Shown in pieces: positions 1-9,160 of a stretch of DNA of 64,000 bases. The stretch lies in the NCBI RefSeq assembly GCF_008086545.1, contig NZ_CP043026.1, forward strand, positions 248,001 to 312,000, given 5' to 3'. The position numbers and the translations under genes are program-made. A model generated the notes under the pieces. It made no database searches. It was given only the letters and a program-made list of their open reading frames with translations, and was not told where the DNA came from. Each line of letters begins with the position of its first letter. Position 1 is the stretch's first letter. Source of the DNA: Spiroplasma chinense (lineage in GTDB: Bacteria; Bacillota_I; Bacilli_A; Mycoplasmatales; Mycoplasmataceae).

Positions 1-763
1 TGTGAAATAACATAGCACATGAAATTGCCACCGTTACAAATGAAAGACAATAATTTACTGGAGCTTCTTTTACATGTTTTGACAATACTTGACTGTCTTT
101 AACTAAAGTTCCAATTAATTCTCCAATTTTATTTTCACTAAAATAGTGAACATCTTGGTCAATTAATTTTTCAATTAATTGTTTTCTAATCTTTGATTCA
201 TATGCTTGAGCAACTCACCCACTAATTACAAATACAACATAAGAACCTAATAAGATTCCACCAATATCTGCAATCATAATATAGATAAGTTTATACAAAG
301 TTAAATCCATACTTCAAAATGTTATGTATAGATCTTTTCCATTGTAATTAACATTTGAATAAAAGAAGGTTTTTATCATATCTTGGATAAAAGCATCTTT
401 ATCTAAATCATCAAGTCTATCTCCAATTAAAGACATAGCTAAATCTATATCACTTTGTTTAATTCCGTTTCTTACCAATAATTCTTTAAGTTTATCTAAA
501 GAATCTTCGTTTGAAACTACATCCACAACACTCTTTGAAACCAAAAGTTGTGTTATCATTTCTATATTTTTAATATTTGCAATTAATAAAAGAGAAACTG
601 CTAAGGTGATTAAAAATATTATTGTAGACAGAAATCATCTATCCTTTAAAGATTGAATTAAATGATTTCTTAAATCACTTTTTAATCCTTTTTTTATACT
701 TTTGAAAAAAGAATCCTTTTTGTTTTTAACTGATGAGTTAAAAACAGTTTCTTTATTTCCCAT
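1..763 (-). CDS. ABC transporter, permease/ATP-binding half-transporter (partial, N-terminal part)
   Basis: About 254 residues of an ABC exporter half-transporter are visible; the ATPase domain lies beyond the left edge. The start is an ATG preceded on the minus strand by a purine-rich GAAAAGAGTAGTG stretch. A charged N-terminal tail of roughly 40 residues is followed by a first membrane segment (FLSTIIFLITLAVSLLLIAN). An extracytoplasmic loop and further helices come next. The stretch QLIEKLIDQDVHYFSENKIG followed by ELIGTLVKDS is the typical coupling-helix region of type IV ABC exporters. Several Trp codons are TGA. It is divergent from the exporter pair at 1124-4792. The substrate cannot be told from the sequence. 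Confidence 0.85.
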
Positions 764-1123
764 TTTTTTCACTACTCTTTTCTTTTGAACTATAAAAAAT
801 CAGTTCAATATTTTAATTTTAACATAATAATAATTGACAAAAAAAACGAAAAAATTACTATTAAGAATAAAAAAGAATTGTGTTTTTTAAGCAACTATTG
901 ATGTAAAATATTTTTGATAAAGAGTTAAATGATTAAAAGTACTTGTAATTAAGTTTAGTGAAGCGTTTTAGTTAATAAAAAGTTTTATCAACAACAAACT
1001 AAATGAAATTCTTTAAATATTTATATTTAAGAGATAGAATCGGCCGAAGTTTTATAATACAAACAACTTGGTTCGCATCCTATTTTTTTAGTTTATATTA
1101 TCAACAAAGAAGGGGAGATGAAC
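764..1123. other. Divergent intergenic region, no gene seen
   Basis: These 360 bases separate two divergent ABC exporter operons. I see no convincing ORF. On the plus strand there is TTGACA at 834-839 with TACTAT 16 bases further on, and a second -10-like TATAAT at 1053-1058. If the first promoter is used, the exporter pair has an untranslated leader of about 250 bases. The GC-only hexamer CGGCCG near 1041 is unusual in such AT-rich DNA. Confidence 0.4.
834..861 (+). promoter_or_regulatory. Candidate sigma-70-type promoter (TTGACA-16-TACTAT)
   Basis: A consensus -35 box TTGACA is followed after 16 bases by TACTAT. It points towards the exporter pair but lies about 260 bases from its start codon, so it implies a long leader or an unannotated small RNA. 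A second TATAAT at 1053-1058 is nearer the gene. Confidence 0.4.
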
Positions 1124-2929
1124 ATGCAACAGGATTTGAAACAACGTATAAAGTTTTTTTCAAAAGATAAATTCAGTAGATTATTTAGAATGCTTGGTAT
1201 GGCTATCAAAGAATATCCAGGACTATTTACTGTTTTTATGTTAATAGCTATAATTGACACTGCAATTTTTTCAGGAATGTCAGTTGTAGTTTCAAATTTA
1301 GTTAAAAACATCACAAATAGTGGTGGAACTAGTTTCTTTGGATTAGAAATGCATTGATATAGCTGAGTTATTTTCGGTGGAGCAATGATTATAGTTTATG
1401 GATTTGTTGAATTTTCGCTTAACATTTTAAGTGGAGTTTGAACAAGAAAAATTGAAATATTTTTAAGAGTAAAATGTTTAGATGCTTTGGTTGATGTTGA
1501 CCTAAGTTTCTATTCAAAAAACCAAATTGGAAATATCATGACAAGAATTATTGGAGACTCTCAAGGGGTAGCTGATGGTTTAAACGAATTTACAATTAAT
1601 GCAATTTACATCTTAATATTATTTGTAACAGTTAATGTTGTTACATTTACATTAGATCCAAAAATTGCATCTTATTGTTTGGCAATTTTTGGAGTGTTAT
1701 TCTTAGTATCAATGATTATATTCTTTGCTTATCAAAAAGCATTGATTACATCAATTGACTTTAAACAAAAATTAGACACAAACAATACAGATAAAATAAT
1801 GAACATCCGTCTAATTAAATCTTCTGCAACTGAATTGCAAGAAATTGAAAACGTTAGACTTGGAAACCAAGAATACGGTAAAAAAATTAATAAGACAATC
1901 TTGATAAGAATTACTATGATGTTATTTTCTAACTTCTTAGGTTGAATTCTTCCAGGACTTACAACAATCTTTATTATTGTGACTTATCATGATTTACCAG
2001 TTGGTGAAGTGGTTGCAAAAGCTGTTTCATTTATTTCTGCAATGACTTTATATTCATCAGCTATTTTCTTAATGCCTATGATATTAAGAGCACTTTCAGC
2101 AGTTATGAACTGTAACTGAAGAATTAGTAATATTTATGCTCAAAAATCAATATTAGAATATATTGATGAACCAAAAGAAATTAAAGTAATTGAAGACATC
2201 GAATTAAAAGATGCTGAATTTATTTATCCAGAAGCACCAGAAAAACTTATTATGCCAAAAACAAACATTGTTTTTGAAAAAGGAAAAAGTTATGCCTTTG
2301 TTGGTGAAACTGGAAGTGGAAAATCTACAATTGCAAAACTGTTGCTAAGATTTTATGACACAAGTGCTGGACAAGTTTTAATTAATGGAATTGACATTAA
2401 AGAATTAAACATGCCAGACTACTTACAAAACGTAGGTTATGTAGAACAAGAACCTCAAATACTTTATGGTACTGTAATGGACAACATTCGTTATGGTAAA
2501 TTTGATGCAACTGATGAAGAAGTTTTTGAAGCTGCAAAAAAAGCACAAATTCATGATTTTATCCTAGGATTGGCAGAAAAATATGACACAATTCTTGGTG
2601 AACGTGGATTTATGTTAAGTGGTGGTCAAAAACAACGTCTTGTAATTGCAAGAATGTTTCTAAAAAACCCTCAAGTATTAATTTTAGACGAAGCTACAAG
2701 TGCCTTGGATAATATTGTTGAGAGAGAAGTTCAAGAACAATTGGATAAATTAATTGTAGGAAGAACAACTTTTGTTATTGCTCACAGATTAAGTACAATT
2801 AAAAACTGTGATGAAATAATTGTTTTGGGTAAAAATGCTCAAGGAATTATACAAAGAGGAAGTTTTGATGAATTAAAAGACCAACCAGGGCATTTTAATA
2901 AATTATATAATGCAGGTTTAATGGGTTAG
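1124..2929 (+). CDS. ABC transporter permease/ATP-binding half-transporter, first of a pair
   Basis: This is a complete ABC exporter half-transporter of about 601 residues. An N-terminal six-helix membrane domain occupies about residues 1-330. The ATPase domain has Walker [11 protein letters not shown]-loop region VEQEPQILYG, signature LSGGQKQR, Walker [13 protein letters not shown] and H-loop [10 protein letters not shown] start it at the ATG at 1124 because AGGGGAG ends seven bases upstream; an ATG at 1118 is too close to that site. The next gene, a close paralogue, begins 16 bases after the stop, so the two probably form a heterodimeric exporter. Substrate unknown; multidrug or peptide/lipid export is typical of the family. 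Confidence 0.92.
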
Positions 2930-2944
2930 AAAGGAGTATGAAAT

Positions 2945-4792
2945 ATGGCAGATTTTAAACAATTAGCAGAAGCTAAAGTTTTAGAAAAATTAAATAGCGA
3001 AAAAAACGGACGCGGTTATAGAAAAATGCTGGGAGCATATTTTAAAAATCACAGACTAAAAATGTTTACAATACTATTTTTAGCAATGATAACAAGTGCT
3101 CTTGCAGTTTCAGCTCCTTTGGTTATGAGAGAGATTATGTCTAACTTACAAGGCCAATCTACTTCAAAATTCATTATTTGAAACTTTGGTTGAAAAGAAT
3201 GAATTTACGTTCAATTAGGAATGTATGTAGTTTTAGGAACTAGTGTTTACTTTTTAAACTTAAATGTAGGTATGTTAGGTAAAAACATTGAACAATACCT
3301 TAGAAATGAAGCTTTAAAAGGCTTAATTATGCAAGATATCTCATATTACTCTGATAAAAAAATCGGAGAAATATTGACAAAAATTGGAGCAGATACTTGA
3401 ATTGTTGGAGAACAAACTCAAAATATTCCAACATTAATTTTAATGGCTTTCTTTAACTTTGTTGGATCATCAGTTGTTTTAATGACAATTGATTGAAAAC
3501 TTGGGTTAATAGCTGTGGGACTTGTAGGAATTGGAGTTGGAGCAATCTTAATCTTCTTTGGAAGAATTAAAAGATGAATCATAAAACTTAGAACTACAAT
3601 TACTTATGTAAATGGAGATGTAACTGACAGGATTGCTACAATTCGTTTGATTAAAGCAAGTGGAACTGAAGTTTATGAAAAACAAAGATTTAGAGATTTA
3701 CATGTTGAATTCATGCAAGTTGTAAAAAGTTTTTTTACAAGACTTAGTGCTGTTTTAACTTGTGGATTCTTAGCTGTTATGAGTTTACAATTAATTATCT
3801 TATCTTCAGCTTATGGTCTATATCATAATAATGATGCACAACTTTATGTTATTGCTACATCATTCTTATCAGGATTAGGAACTTTAACTTCACCAATATA
3901 CCAAGTATTGAGAATTTTATTTGGATATATGATGAGTGACGAGTGTACTAAAAGAGTATTTCAAATTATTGATGCACCATCAAGAGTTGATGGAAACTAC
4001 TTCAATGATAGTGCAAAAGAAATAAAAAAATTAGATAAAGGTATCATCTTTAAAGATGTAGTCTTTAATTATCCTGAAGATCCTTCAAAAAATGTATTGC
4101 CTAAATTCAACTTTACATTTGAAAAAGGAAAAAGTTATGCCTTTGTTGGTGAAACTGGAAGTGGAAAATCTACAATTTCAAAACTATTGTTAAGATTTTA
4201 CGACCCTACAGAGGGTGAAGTTTTAATTAACGAAGAAGATAACTTAAAAGATATTAAACTTAAATCATACTTAGATTTAGTAGGTTATGTTGAACAAGAA
4301 CCTCAAATTATTTTTGGTAATGTTAAAGATAACATTCGTTATACAACACCTTGAAAAACAGATGAAGAAGTAATTGAAGCTGCCAAAAAAGTAAACTTAC
4401 ATGAACTAATTATGTCTTGACCATTAGGTTATGACACAATTCTTGGTGAACGTGGATTTATGTTAAGTGGTGGTCAAAAACAACGTCTTGTAATTGCAAG
4501 AATGTTCTTGAAAAACCCACAATTACTTATATTAGATGAAGCTACAAGTGCTTTAGACAATATTGTTGAAAAAGAAGTTCAAGCAGAATTAGAAAAACTA
4601 ATGGAAGGCAGAACAAGTGTTGTTATTGCCCACAGATTAAGTACTATTAAAAACTGTGATCAAATCAATGTTTTAGCTCCTGGTCAAGGAGTTGTACAAA
4701 CTGGTTCGTTTGAAGAATTAAAAGATAAACCAGGACATTTTAAACGCTTATATGATGCGGGAAAAATGAGAGAAAAAGAAGTAGTAGCTTAG
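2945..4792 (+). CDS. ABC transporter permease/ATP-binding half-transporter, second of a pair
   Basis: About 615 residues, with the same plan as the preceding gene: a membrane domain, then an ATPase domain with Walker [20 protein letters not shown], signature LSGGQKQR, Walker [13 protein letters not shown] and switch histidine in VIAHRLST. An AAAGGAG site lies seven bases before the ATG. Long stretches around the Walker A and signature motifs are nearly identical in DNA to the upstream gene, so the pair arose by duplication. Both ATP sites look catalytically intact (both have DEATSALD and the H-loop), unlike many heterodimeric exporters with one degenerate site. A hairpin terminator follows, closing the two-gene operon. 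Confidence 0.92.
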
Positions 4793-4812
4793 TGTAAAAA
4801 TATATAATAATT

Positions 4813-4838
4813 AAAGGGTTTATTAAAACCCTTTTTTT
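4813..4838 (+). terminator. Rho-independent terminator of the exporter operon
   Basis: The hairpin AAAGGGTTT / AAACCCTTT with a short AT loop is followed by a run of T. It sits between the exporter pair and the acetyltransferase gene. Confidence 0.75.
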
Positions 4839-4854
4839 AAAGGAGAAATGAAGT

Positions 4855-5298
4855 ATGGAAAAACTAAACTTTTTAATAGAGTATGGTGTTGAAAATGAAG
4901 TGTTTGAAATAGCCAAATTAATTAGAGAAAAAGTTTTTATAGAAGAACAAAATGCAGACCCTGACCTTGATGTTGATGATAATGATCAAATATCTTTTCA
5001 TTTCGTAGGAAATGACAAAAACAACAACCCTGTTTGTTGTGCAAGGGTTTTTAAGGACGACAAGGGCCATTGAATTGGAAGGATTGCTGTTTTAAAGGAA
5101 TTTAGAAAAATGGGCTATGCAAGCCAATTGGTAGGGTTCTGTGAAAGTTATTGTTGAGAAGTATTGGGTGCAAATACTATAAATATACATTCTCAAAAGT
5201 ATATTGCAGATTTTTATAAAAGTTTTGGTTTTAAAGAAACTGGCTTAGAAGATATTGAAGAAGGTATAGAACATTTTTATTTACAAAAGAACAAGTAA
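4855..5298 (+). CDS. GNAT family N-acetyltransferase
   Basis: A 147-residue protein of the GCN5-related acetyltransferase fold. The N-terminal part reads IAKLIREKVFIEEQ followed by an acidic stretch and FHFVG, as in ElaA/YjcF-like proteins. The acetyl-CoA site motif is visible as RIAVLKEFRKMGYASQLV at about residues 77-93. The C-terminal IHSQKYIADFYKSFGFKETG matches the usual motif B. Two Trp codons are TGA, so a standard-code reading would truncate it. AAAGGAG lies seven bases before the ATG. The acceptor substrate cannot be inferred. Confidence 0.85.
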
Positions 5299-5330
5299 AT
5301 AGCAATATAGAAAACAATACTCCTAAATGT

Positions 5331-5336
5331 TATAAT
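5331..5336 (+). promoter_or_regulatory. -10 box TATAAT upstream of a small lipoprotein gene
   Basis: TATAAT lies 21 bases before the lipoprotein start, with TTAAGGGGG as the ribosome binding site between them. No good -35 box is visible, which is common in mollicutes. Confidence 0.45.
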
Positions 5337-5357
5337 TTTGTTAAGGGGGAATAAAAA

Positions 5358-5804
5358 ATGAAAAAATTATTAAGTTTTTTAGGAGCATTTGGTTTAATTG
5401 CTTCTACTAGCACAAGTGTTGTTTCATGTTTTGGAGAGGAAGATACTAGTTATATAACAGTTGATGTTGATAACTCAAACCTTTCTTTAGATGAAATGAA
5501 GACAAAATTACTAAGTACTCAAAAAGATTACAAAGTTTTAGCAAGAGTCGTTGAGGCTGAAAAATATAGCAGAGAAGAATATAACAAGTATGTTTTAATA
5601 GTTGTAGTTATTCAAGATTTAATATTGAGAATATTAAATAATGATGTTCCAACATATGAAATAGACTTGTTGGGAGTATTTGAAGATACTGCAAGTAAAG
5701 CTGTAGAGTTACTAAAACCCTCAATTGAAGATGAATCTAGAGAACTTTTAGAAGACAGCACTATAAAAGTGGTTGAAGACTTTTTAAACTATTATTCAAA
5801 ATAA
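5358..5804 (+). CDS. Small lipoprotein, function unknown
   Basis: A 148-residue predicted lipoprotein. It starts MKKLLSFLGAFGLIASTSTS and has the lipobox VVSC, with the lipidated cysteine at residue 24. The mature part is acidic and predicted to be helical (ESRELLEDSTIKVVEDFLNYY). It contains no tryptophan and therefore no TGA codons. Strong AAGGGGG ribosome site. It has its own -10 box and a palindromic terminator at its stop codon, so it is probably a single-gene transcript. I see no family signature beyond the Spiroplasma-type signal peptide. Confidence 0.8.
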   Translation: MKKLLSFLGAFGLIASTSTSVVSCFGEEDTSYITVDVDNSNLSLDEMKTKLLSTQKDYKVLARVVEAEKYSREEYNKYVLIVVVIQDLILRILNNDVPTYEIDLLGVFEDTASKAVELLKPSIEDESRELLEDSTIKVVEDFLNYYSK

Positions 5805-6119
5805 AACGGTTAACCGTTTTATTTTTTTATTTCTCAATAATAAGAAACTATGTATCAAAACACAAGAATAAAAAAATAGCATTTGAATGATCGTGATGAA
5901 AGTTTGTTTTTTAGCTTCTTCTGCATTTGATCCAAATACATAAGTTTTAACTTCTTTTGGTTTTTTTGAAAGTTTTAAATCTAATATTAATTCCCTTATT
6001 ATAAAAAAGATAATTGAAAATCTGTATGCTAAAAATCTTGATAAAAGATCGAGAAAGCAAATACAAATTAATTTATTTCTAAATTTAAATAAATAAATGG
6101 AAAATAATTTTAGAATTTG
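5784..6119 (-). pseudogene. Degenerate membrane-protein remnant, no start codon
   Basis: On the minus strand an open frame of about 111 codons reads like a real membrane protein. It has LDLLSRFLAYRFSIIFFIIR, then a charged KKPKEVKTYVFGSNAEEAKK segment, then FITIIQMLFFYSCVLIHSFL. It has no ATG, GTG or TTG near its beginning; an in-frame TAA precedes it, and its stop lies inside the convergent lipoprotein gene. I read it as the 3' part of a lost gene. The order of hydrophobic and charged segments suggests an RDD-like small membrane protein, but this is only a resemblance. Confidence 0.4.
5803..5827. terminator. Palindromic terminator, possibly bidirectional
   Basis: A perfect 18-base palindrome AAAACGGTTAACCGTTTT is followed by ATTTTTTT on the plus strand. 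It terminates the lipoprotein gene and, being symmetric, could also act on transcripts from the other side. Confidence 0.7.
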
Positions 6120-6184
6120 TTAATATAAAAATGAATAAGAAAGGAAAAAAATAGAAGAGGAATGAAAGAGTATTGAAACTAATT

Positions 6185-6798
6185 AAAAAACAATAAAAAA
6201 TAACTTTACGTATTTGGACTATCCAAGTGAAGGAGATAATATACTAAATGCTTGATGGTTTATATCAGATTCAGGTTCAACACCTTACACCTTTATTGAT
6301 AATATAGGTGTAAATATATCTACAACCATTGAAGGTGCTAAAAAAATACAATTTGATAAACAATCACCAATACTTTATAAAAAGTTTTACCTATATAATC
6401 CAAATGGAGAAATAATATCTGAAGATTATAACGAAGAAAATGCTTTAAGTTATTTAACTTCGACAATAAACATTAAGGAAAACTTTATAAATAAAAAAGA
6501 GTTGAATAATTTAGAAAACGAATATACTGACTTTGATGATTTAATTTCAAATGGAAAATATAATGTATATAGTTTCTCATTTGAAAATAGAATACTTTAT
6601 TTCAATAATTATGAAAATGCATTAAATGCATATAAAAATAATATAAATCTTATAACAGGTGTAAAAATCATTTACAGAAGCAGAAGAGTTTATGTTTACA
6701 ATACTGGAAAAGAATTAATAACATTCTACCGGTCAACAGAAGAAGAAATGAAAGAAATTATTAGCAAAATTTATATGCTAATAAACAATGGAGATTAA
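6185..6798 (+). pseudogene. Hypothetical protein with a damaged 5' end
   Basis: An open frame of about 204 codons (with a TGA Trp) runs up to two bases before the next lipoprotein gene. It reads like a secreted or globular protein (FTYLDYPSEGDN, GVNISTTIEGAKK, KNNINLITGVKIIYRSRRVY). It has no ATG at its beginning and is closed upstream by an in-frame TAA at 6184-6186. A good GAGGAATG start at 6162 lies in another frame and stops after six codons, so the original start and signal peptide were probably separated by a frameshift. A TTG at 6502 could start a 98-residue C-terminal fragment. No function assigned. Confidence 0.45.
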
Positions 6799-6800
6799 AA

Positions 6801-7526
6801 ATGAAAAAAATATTATTAAAATTACTAAGTGCTACGGTATTAATAGTTCCTACCAGTTTGGCGGTGTCATGTGTAGATCCAAAACATTATAGTGGACCAG
6901 AACCTGAAGAAACTTATTGATGACAAGATTATGAAATTGAAAAATTTGATAGCGCAAAAGATTTTTTAAAAGCTAACTTTGAAAGTTATATTCTTAAAAA
7001 TATAAAAATAAATAACCGTGACTTAGAATCTTTAAATGATAACCCTTCTTTAGAAAAAGCTTATAAAATTATAGTTAATAGTTTTGTTTATGACAGCGAG
7101 GCTAGAAGGAACAATTATATTTGATATGCTAGAGAAAGTTTTGGAGAACGTGAGGATTATCAATGGGATCTAAAAGATAAAAAAGGGAACTATATTTTTA
7201 ACGCAGTTTATAATAAAGGAACTTATGGTAGTGGGTCTACTAACGAAATACTTAAGGAAAACTTTGAACCTTTAAATTTTAATCCATATAAAGAAGAAGG
7301 GGATGAAAAAGTTTCGGCATTCACAATATGAAATGCTTATGATATGGATAATATTTTAACATTTAAACAATTTGGTTATTTAGAGGTTAGAGTATATCAA
7401 GATTCATTCCTTTGAAACCTTAACCCAGAAGAAGGGAAAAACTTTGAAAGATTCTTTATAGCAAAACGAAAAGAAAATGGTGATCCAGGTATTTACTTTA
7501 ACAGAAGTGATTTTGATAAAGAATAA
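6801..7526 (+). CDS. Lipoprotein, function unknown
   Basis: A 241-residue predicted lipoprotein with signal MKKILLKLLSATVLIVPTSL and lipobox AVSC (Cys24). Several TGA Trp codons break it in the standard code. The mature part is rich in Asp, Glu, Tyr and Asn, with segments such as VNSFVYDSEARRNNYIWYAR and FGYLEVRVYQDSFLWNLNPEEG. The GGAG ribosome site lies in the end of the preceding frame, whose stop is two bases upstream, so they were co-transcribed. The terminator downstream appears to have been split by the insertion sequence. Not assigned to a family. Confidence 0.75.
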
Positions 7527-7535
7527 AAAAAAGAA

Positions 7536-7550
7536 AAGAAGATGATAAAT
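7536..7550 (+). repeat. Left copy of a 15-bp direct repeat flanking the IS
   Basis: AAGAAGATGATAAAT occurs here and again at 9063-9077, immediately outside the inferred IS ends. At the right copy it continues into ATCTTCTTTTT and forms a terminator hairpin, so it looks like target sequence duplicated on insertion. IS3-family duplications are normally 3-5 bp, so 15 bp is unusual. Confidence 0.65.
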
Positions 7551-7560
7551 TGAATATAAT

Positions 7561-7619
7561 CTCCTATGTATAGTTATAATGATAAAAAAACATTATCATT
7601 ATAATGAAAAGCATAGGAG
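7561..7619 (+). promoter_or_regulatory. Long hairpin sequestering the transposase ribosome binding site
   Basis: Outer stem CTCCTATG (7561-7568) pairs with CATAGGAG (7612-7619). The inner stem TTATAATGATAA (7574-7585) pairs perfectly with TTATCATTATAA (7593-7604) around a seven-base loop. The 3' outer arm contains the AGGAG of the orfA ribosome site (7615-7620). A transcript entering from outside would fold and hide the site, as known for other insertion sequences; one starting inside the hairpin would not. Confidence 0.7.
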
Positions 7620-7627
7620 GTTTTTTT

Positions 7628-7975
7628 ATGGCAAACAAAAAAGGTAATAAATCAAATATTTTAACCCCAGAACAAAGAAAAAGACTTGTAAATGATCATT
7701 TTAAAAAAGATTTAAGTTGAAGAGAATTGTCAATCAAATATAATGTTTCATATTCCGCTGCAAGGCAAACTTGTATTAGATTTGAAAACGAGGGAGAAGC
7801 TAGTTTTGAAGTTAAGAGTGGTAACAGTTCTAATCACACAAATATTAGAGTTAATAGTGTAGATCCCAGAGATAAACAAATTGCACAATTACTTAAAAGA
7901 AATAAGGAACTTGAAATGGAGAACGAAATCATAAAAAAGTTCAAGGAATTTACAAAGAATCAAAAGACAAAGTAA
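7628..7975 (+). CDS. IS3-family transposase OrfA
   Basis: A 115-residue protein. The N-terminal helix-turn-helix reads LTPEQRKRLVNDHFKKDLSW, RELSIKYNVSYSAARQ. A C-terminal leucine-zipper-like helix follows (KQIAQLLKRNKELEMENEII). This is the normal DNA-binding/oligomerisation OrfA of the IS3 family. It starts at an ATG preceded by AGGAGG and seven T. A slippery A-AAA-AAG heptamer at 7933-7939 lets some ribosomes shift by -1 into orfB before the OrfA stop. Confidence 0.88.
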
Positions 7976-8847
7976 CGTTAAATTCCTATTATGTTTTTAT
8001 CGATGAAAACAGGAAATATTATCCTGTGTATTTGATGTGCAGAATTTTTAAAATTACAGAATCAAGTTATTATAGATGAATAAAACGCGGCAAAAAAATA
8101 TACAAAGTTAAGTTCAATTGAACACTCGCAAAAAAGATTTTAAAAATTTATAGAAAAAACATGGGAATGTATGGGGCTCCAAGAATTACTATTGATTTAT
8201 TCAATAAATATGGAGTTAGAGCTTCGGAGAAGAAAGTTTGAAGATATATGTCAATTCTTTCAATAAAATCTTTTGTAAGAAAGAAACGTTCTTACAGTGT
8301 TCCTAAAGAAAAGAAAAACACAAAAAGCGGAATACCAAATATAGTTGACAGAAAATGAGGTTTATATGGTCCCAATGAATTATTTGTAACTGATGTGAGT
8401 TACATACCATATGGAAATCACAAATTTGCTTATTTAAGTGTCATAAAAGATGCTTATAGCGGAATGATTGTTGCATGACACATTTCACTAAAAAATGACC
8501 TTATGATTTGAAAAAATACATTAAAAAAATTTGAAAAGGTTAGACCTAAAACTCAAATTATTATGCATTCTGATAATGGGTTTCAATACACATCATTATT
8601 TATGGCTGAATATTCAAAAAATAACAACATCATACAATCATGCTCTAGAGCAGGAAACTCTTTAGATAACGCTATGTGTGAAACGTTCTTTTCTTCTTTG
8701 AAAACAGAAAGACTTCACCATATTAAATTAAATAATCATTATGAAGTTTATGATCAAATAGATAATTATATTAATTATTATAATAATTATAGAATAACAA
8801 TTAAACACAGAGCTACTCCAACTTCAATTTGGAATACATATAATTAA
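7628..8847 (+). CDS. IS3-family OrfAB transposase made by -1 frameshift
   Basis: Frameshifting at A-AAA-AAG (7933-7939) joins OrfA residue 104 to the orfB frame, giving about 406 residues. The orfB frame is open from 7906 to 8847 but has no good start of its own upstream of its first conserved motif, which supports the fusion. The catalytic triad of the rve integrase core is visible: Asp256 in VTDVSYIPYG, Asp316 in HSDNGFQYTS and Glu352 in NAMCETFFSSLKTE, with exactly 35 residues between the last two. The C terminus YYNNYRITIKHRATPTSIW is typical (P-x-x-x-W). Several Trp codons are TGA, so the element is adapted to this genetic code. It appears intact. Confidence 0.88.
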
Positions 8848-8865
8848 ATTTAAAATTTCAAGAAA

Positions 8866-8989
8866 GTGAGATAGCTCACAATTTTTTGCGTTGTCTTTTT
8901 GAGAGAACCAAAGGGTTTCACCCTTAGTTTCTCTCAAACTCTCTCCTTAACCTACAAAAGAAAACTTCTTGCTGCGCGTAAAGTTTTCT
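8866..8989 (+). other. Three consecutive hairpins in the IS 3' non-coding region
   Basis: Downstream of the transposase stop are GTGAG/CTCAC (8866-8879), GAGAGAA...CAAAGGG pairing with CCCTTAG...TTTCTCTC (8901-8935), and AGAAAACTT/AAGTTTTCT (8959-8989). The tract is richer in G and C than its surroundings. It could terminate transposase transcripts or be a structured end of the element. It has no ORF. Confidence 0.5.
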
Positions 8990-9062
8990 CTTGACTCTTT
9001 CATACAAGCTTTAGCCAAATTTTGCATAAAAAAACACATTCTATACTTGACAGAATATGTTT

Positions 9063-9088
9063 AAGAAGATGATAAATCTTCTTTTTGT
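9063..9088 (+). terminator. Terminator hairpin overlapping the right copy of the IS direct repeat
   Basis: AGAAGAT-GATA-AATCTTCT followed by TTTTT forms a terminator. Its 5' arm is the 15-bp repeat (9063-9077) also found at 7536-7550, right after the lipoprotein gene. Before insertion this was probably the terminator of the lipoprotein transcript; the IS separated the gene from it and the target duplication rebuilt it on the far side. Confidence 0.6.
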
Positions 9089-9160
9089 TTGATTAGGTCG
9101 CTGTTGTGTATAAAATAAATTAAGAAAATTATATTAATTGTTTACAAAAGCTAAAAGATT

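Larger units (their letters stand above)
7551..9062 (+). mobile_element. IS3-family insertion sequence (about 1.5 kb)
   Basis: The element holds overlapping orfA and orfB with a -1 frameshift signal and a DD(35)E transposase. Imperfect terminal inverted repeats (7552-7573 against the complement of 9041-9062, 16 of 22 matching by eye, ending in GTATAG) lie directly inside a 15-bp direct repeat. A large hairpin covers the orfA ribosome site, and three hairpins fill the 3' non-coding part. Both reading frames are intact, so it may be recently active. The exact termini are inferred, not compared with other copies. Confidence 0.8.

Noticed and set aside
8563-8847. Separate small transposase gene
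   Set aside because: It is the C-terminal part of orfB, cut off by a TGA Trp codon in the standard code.
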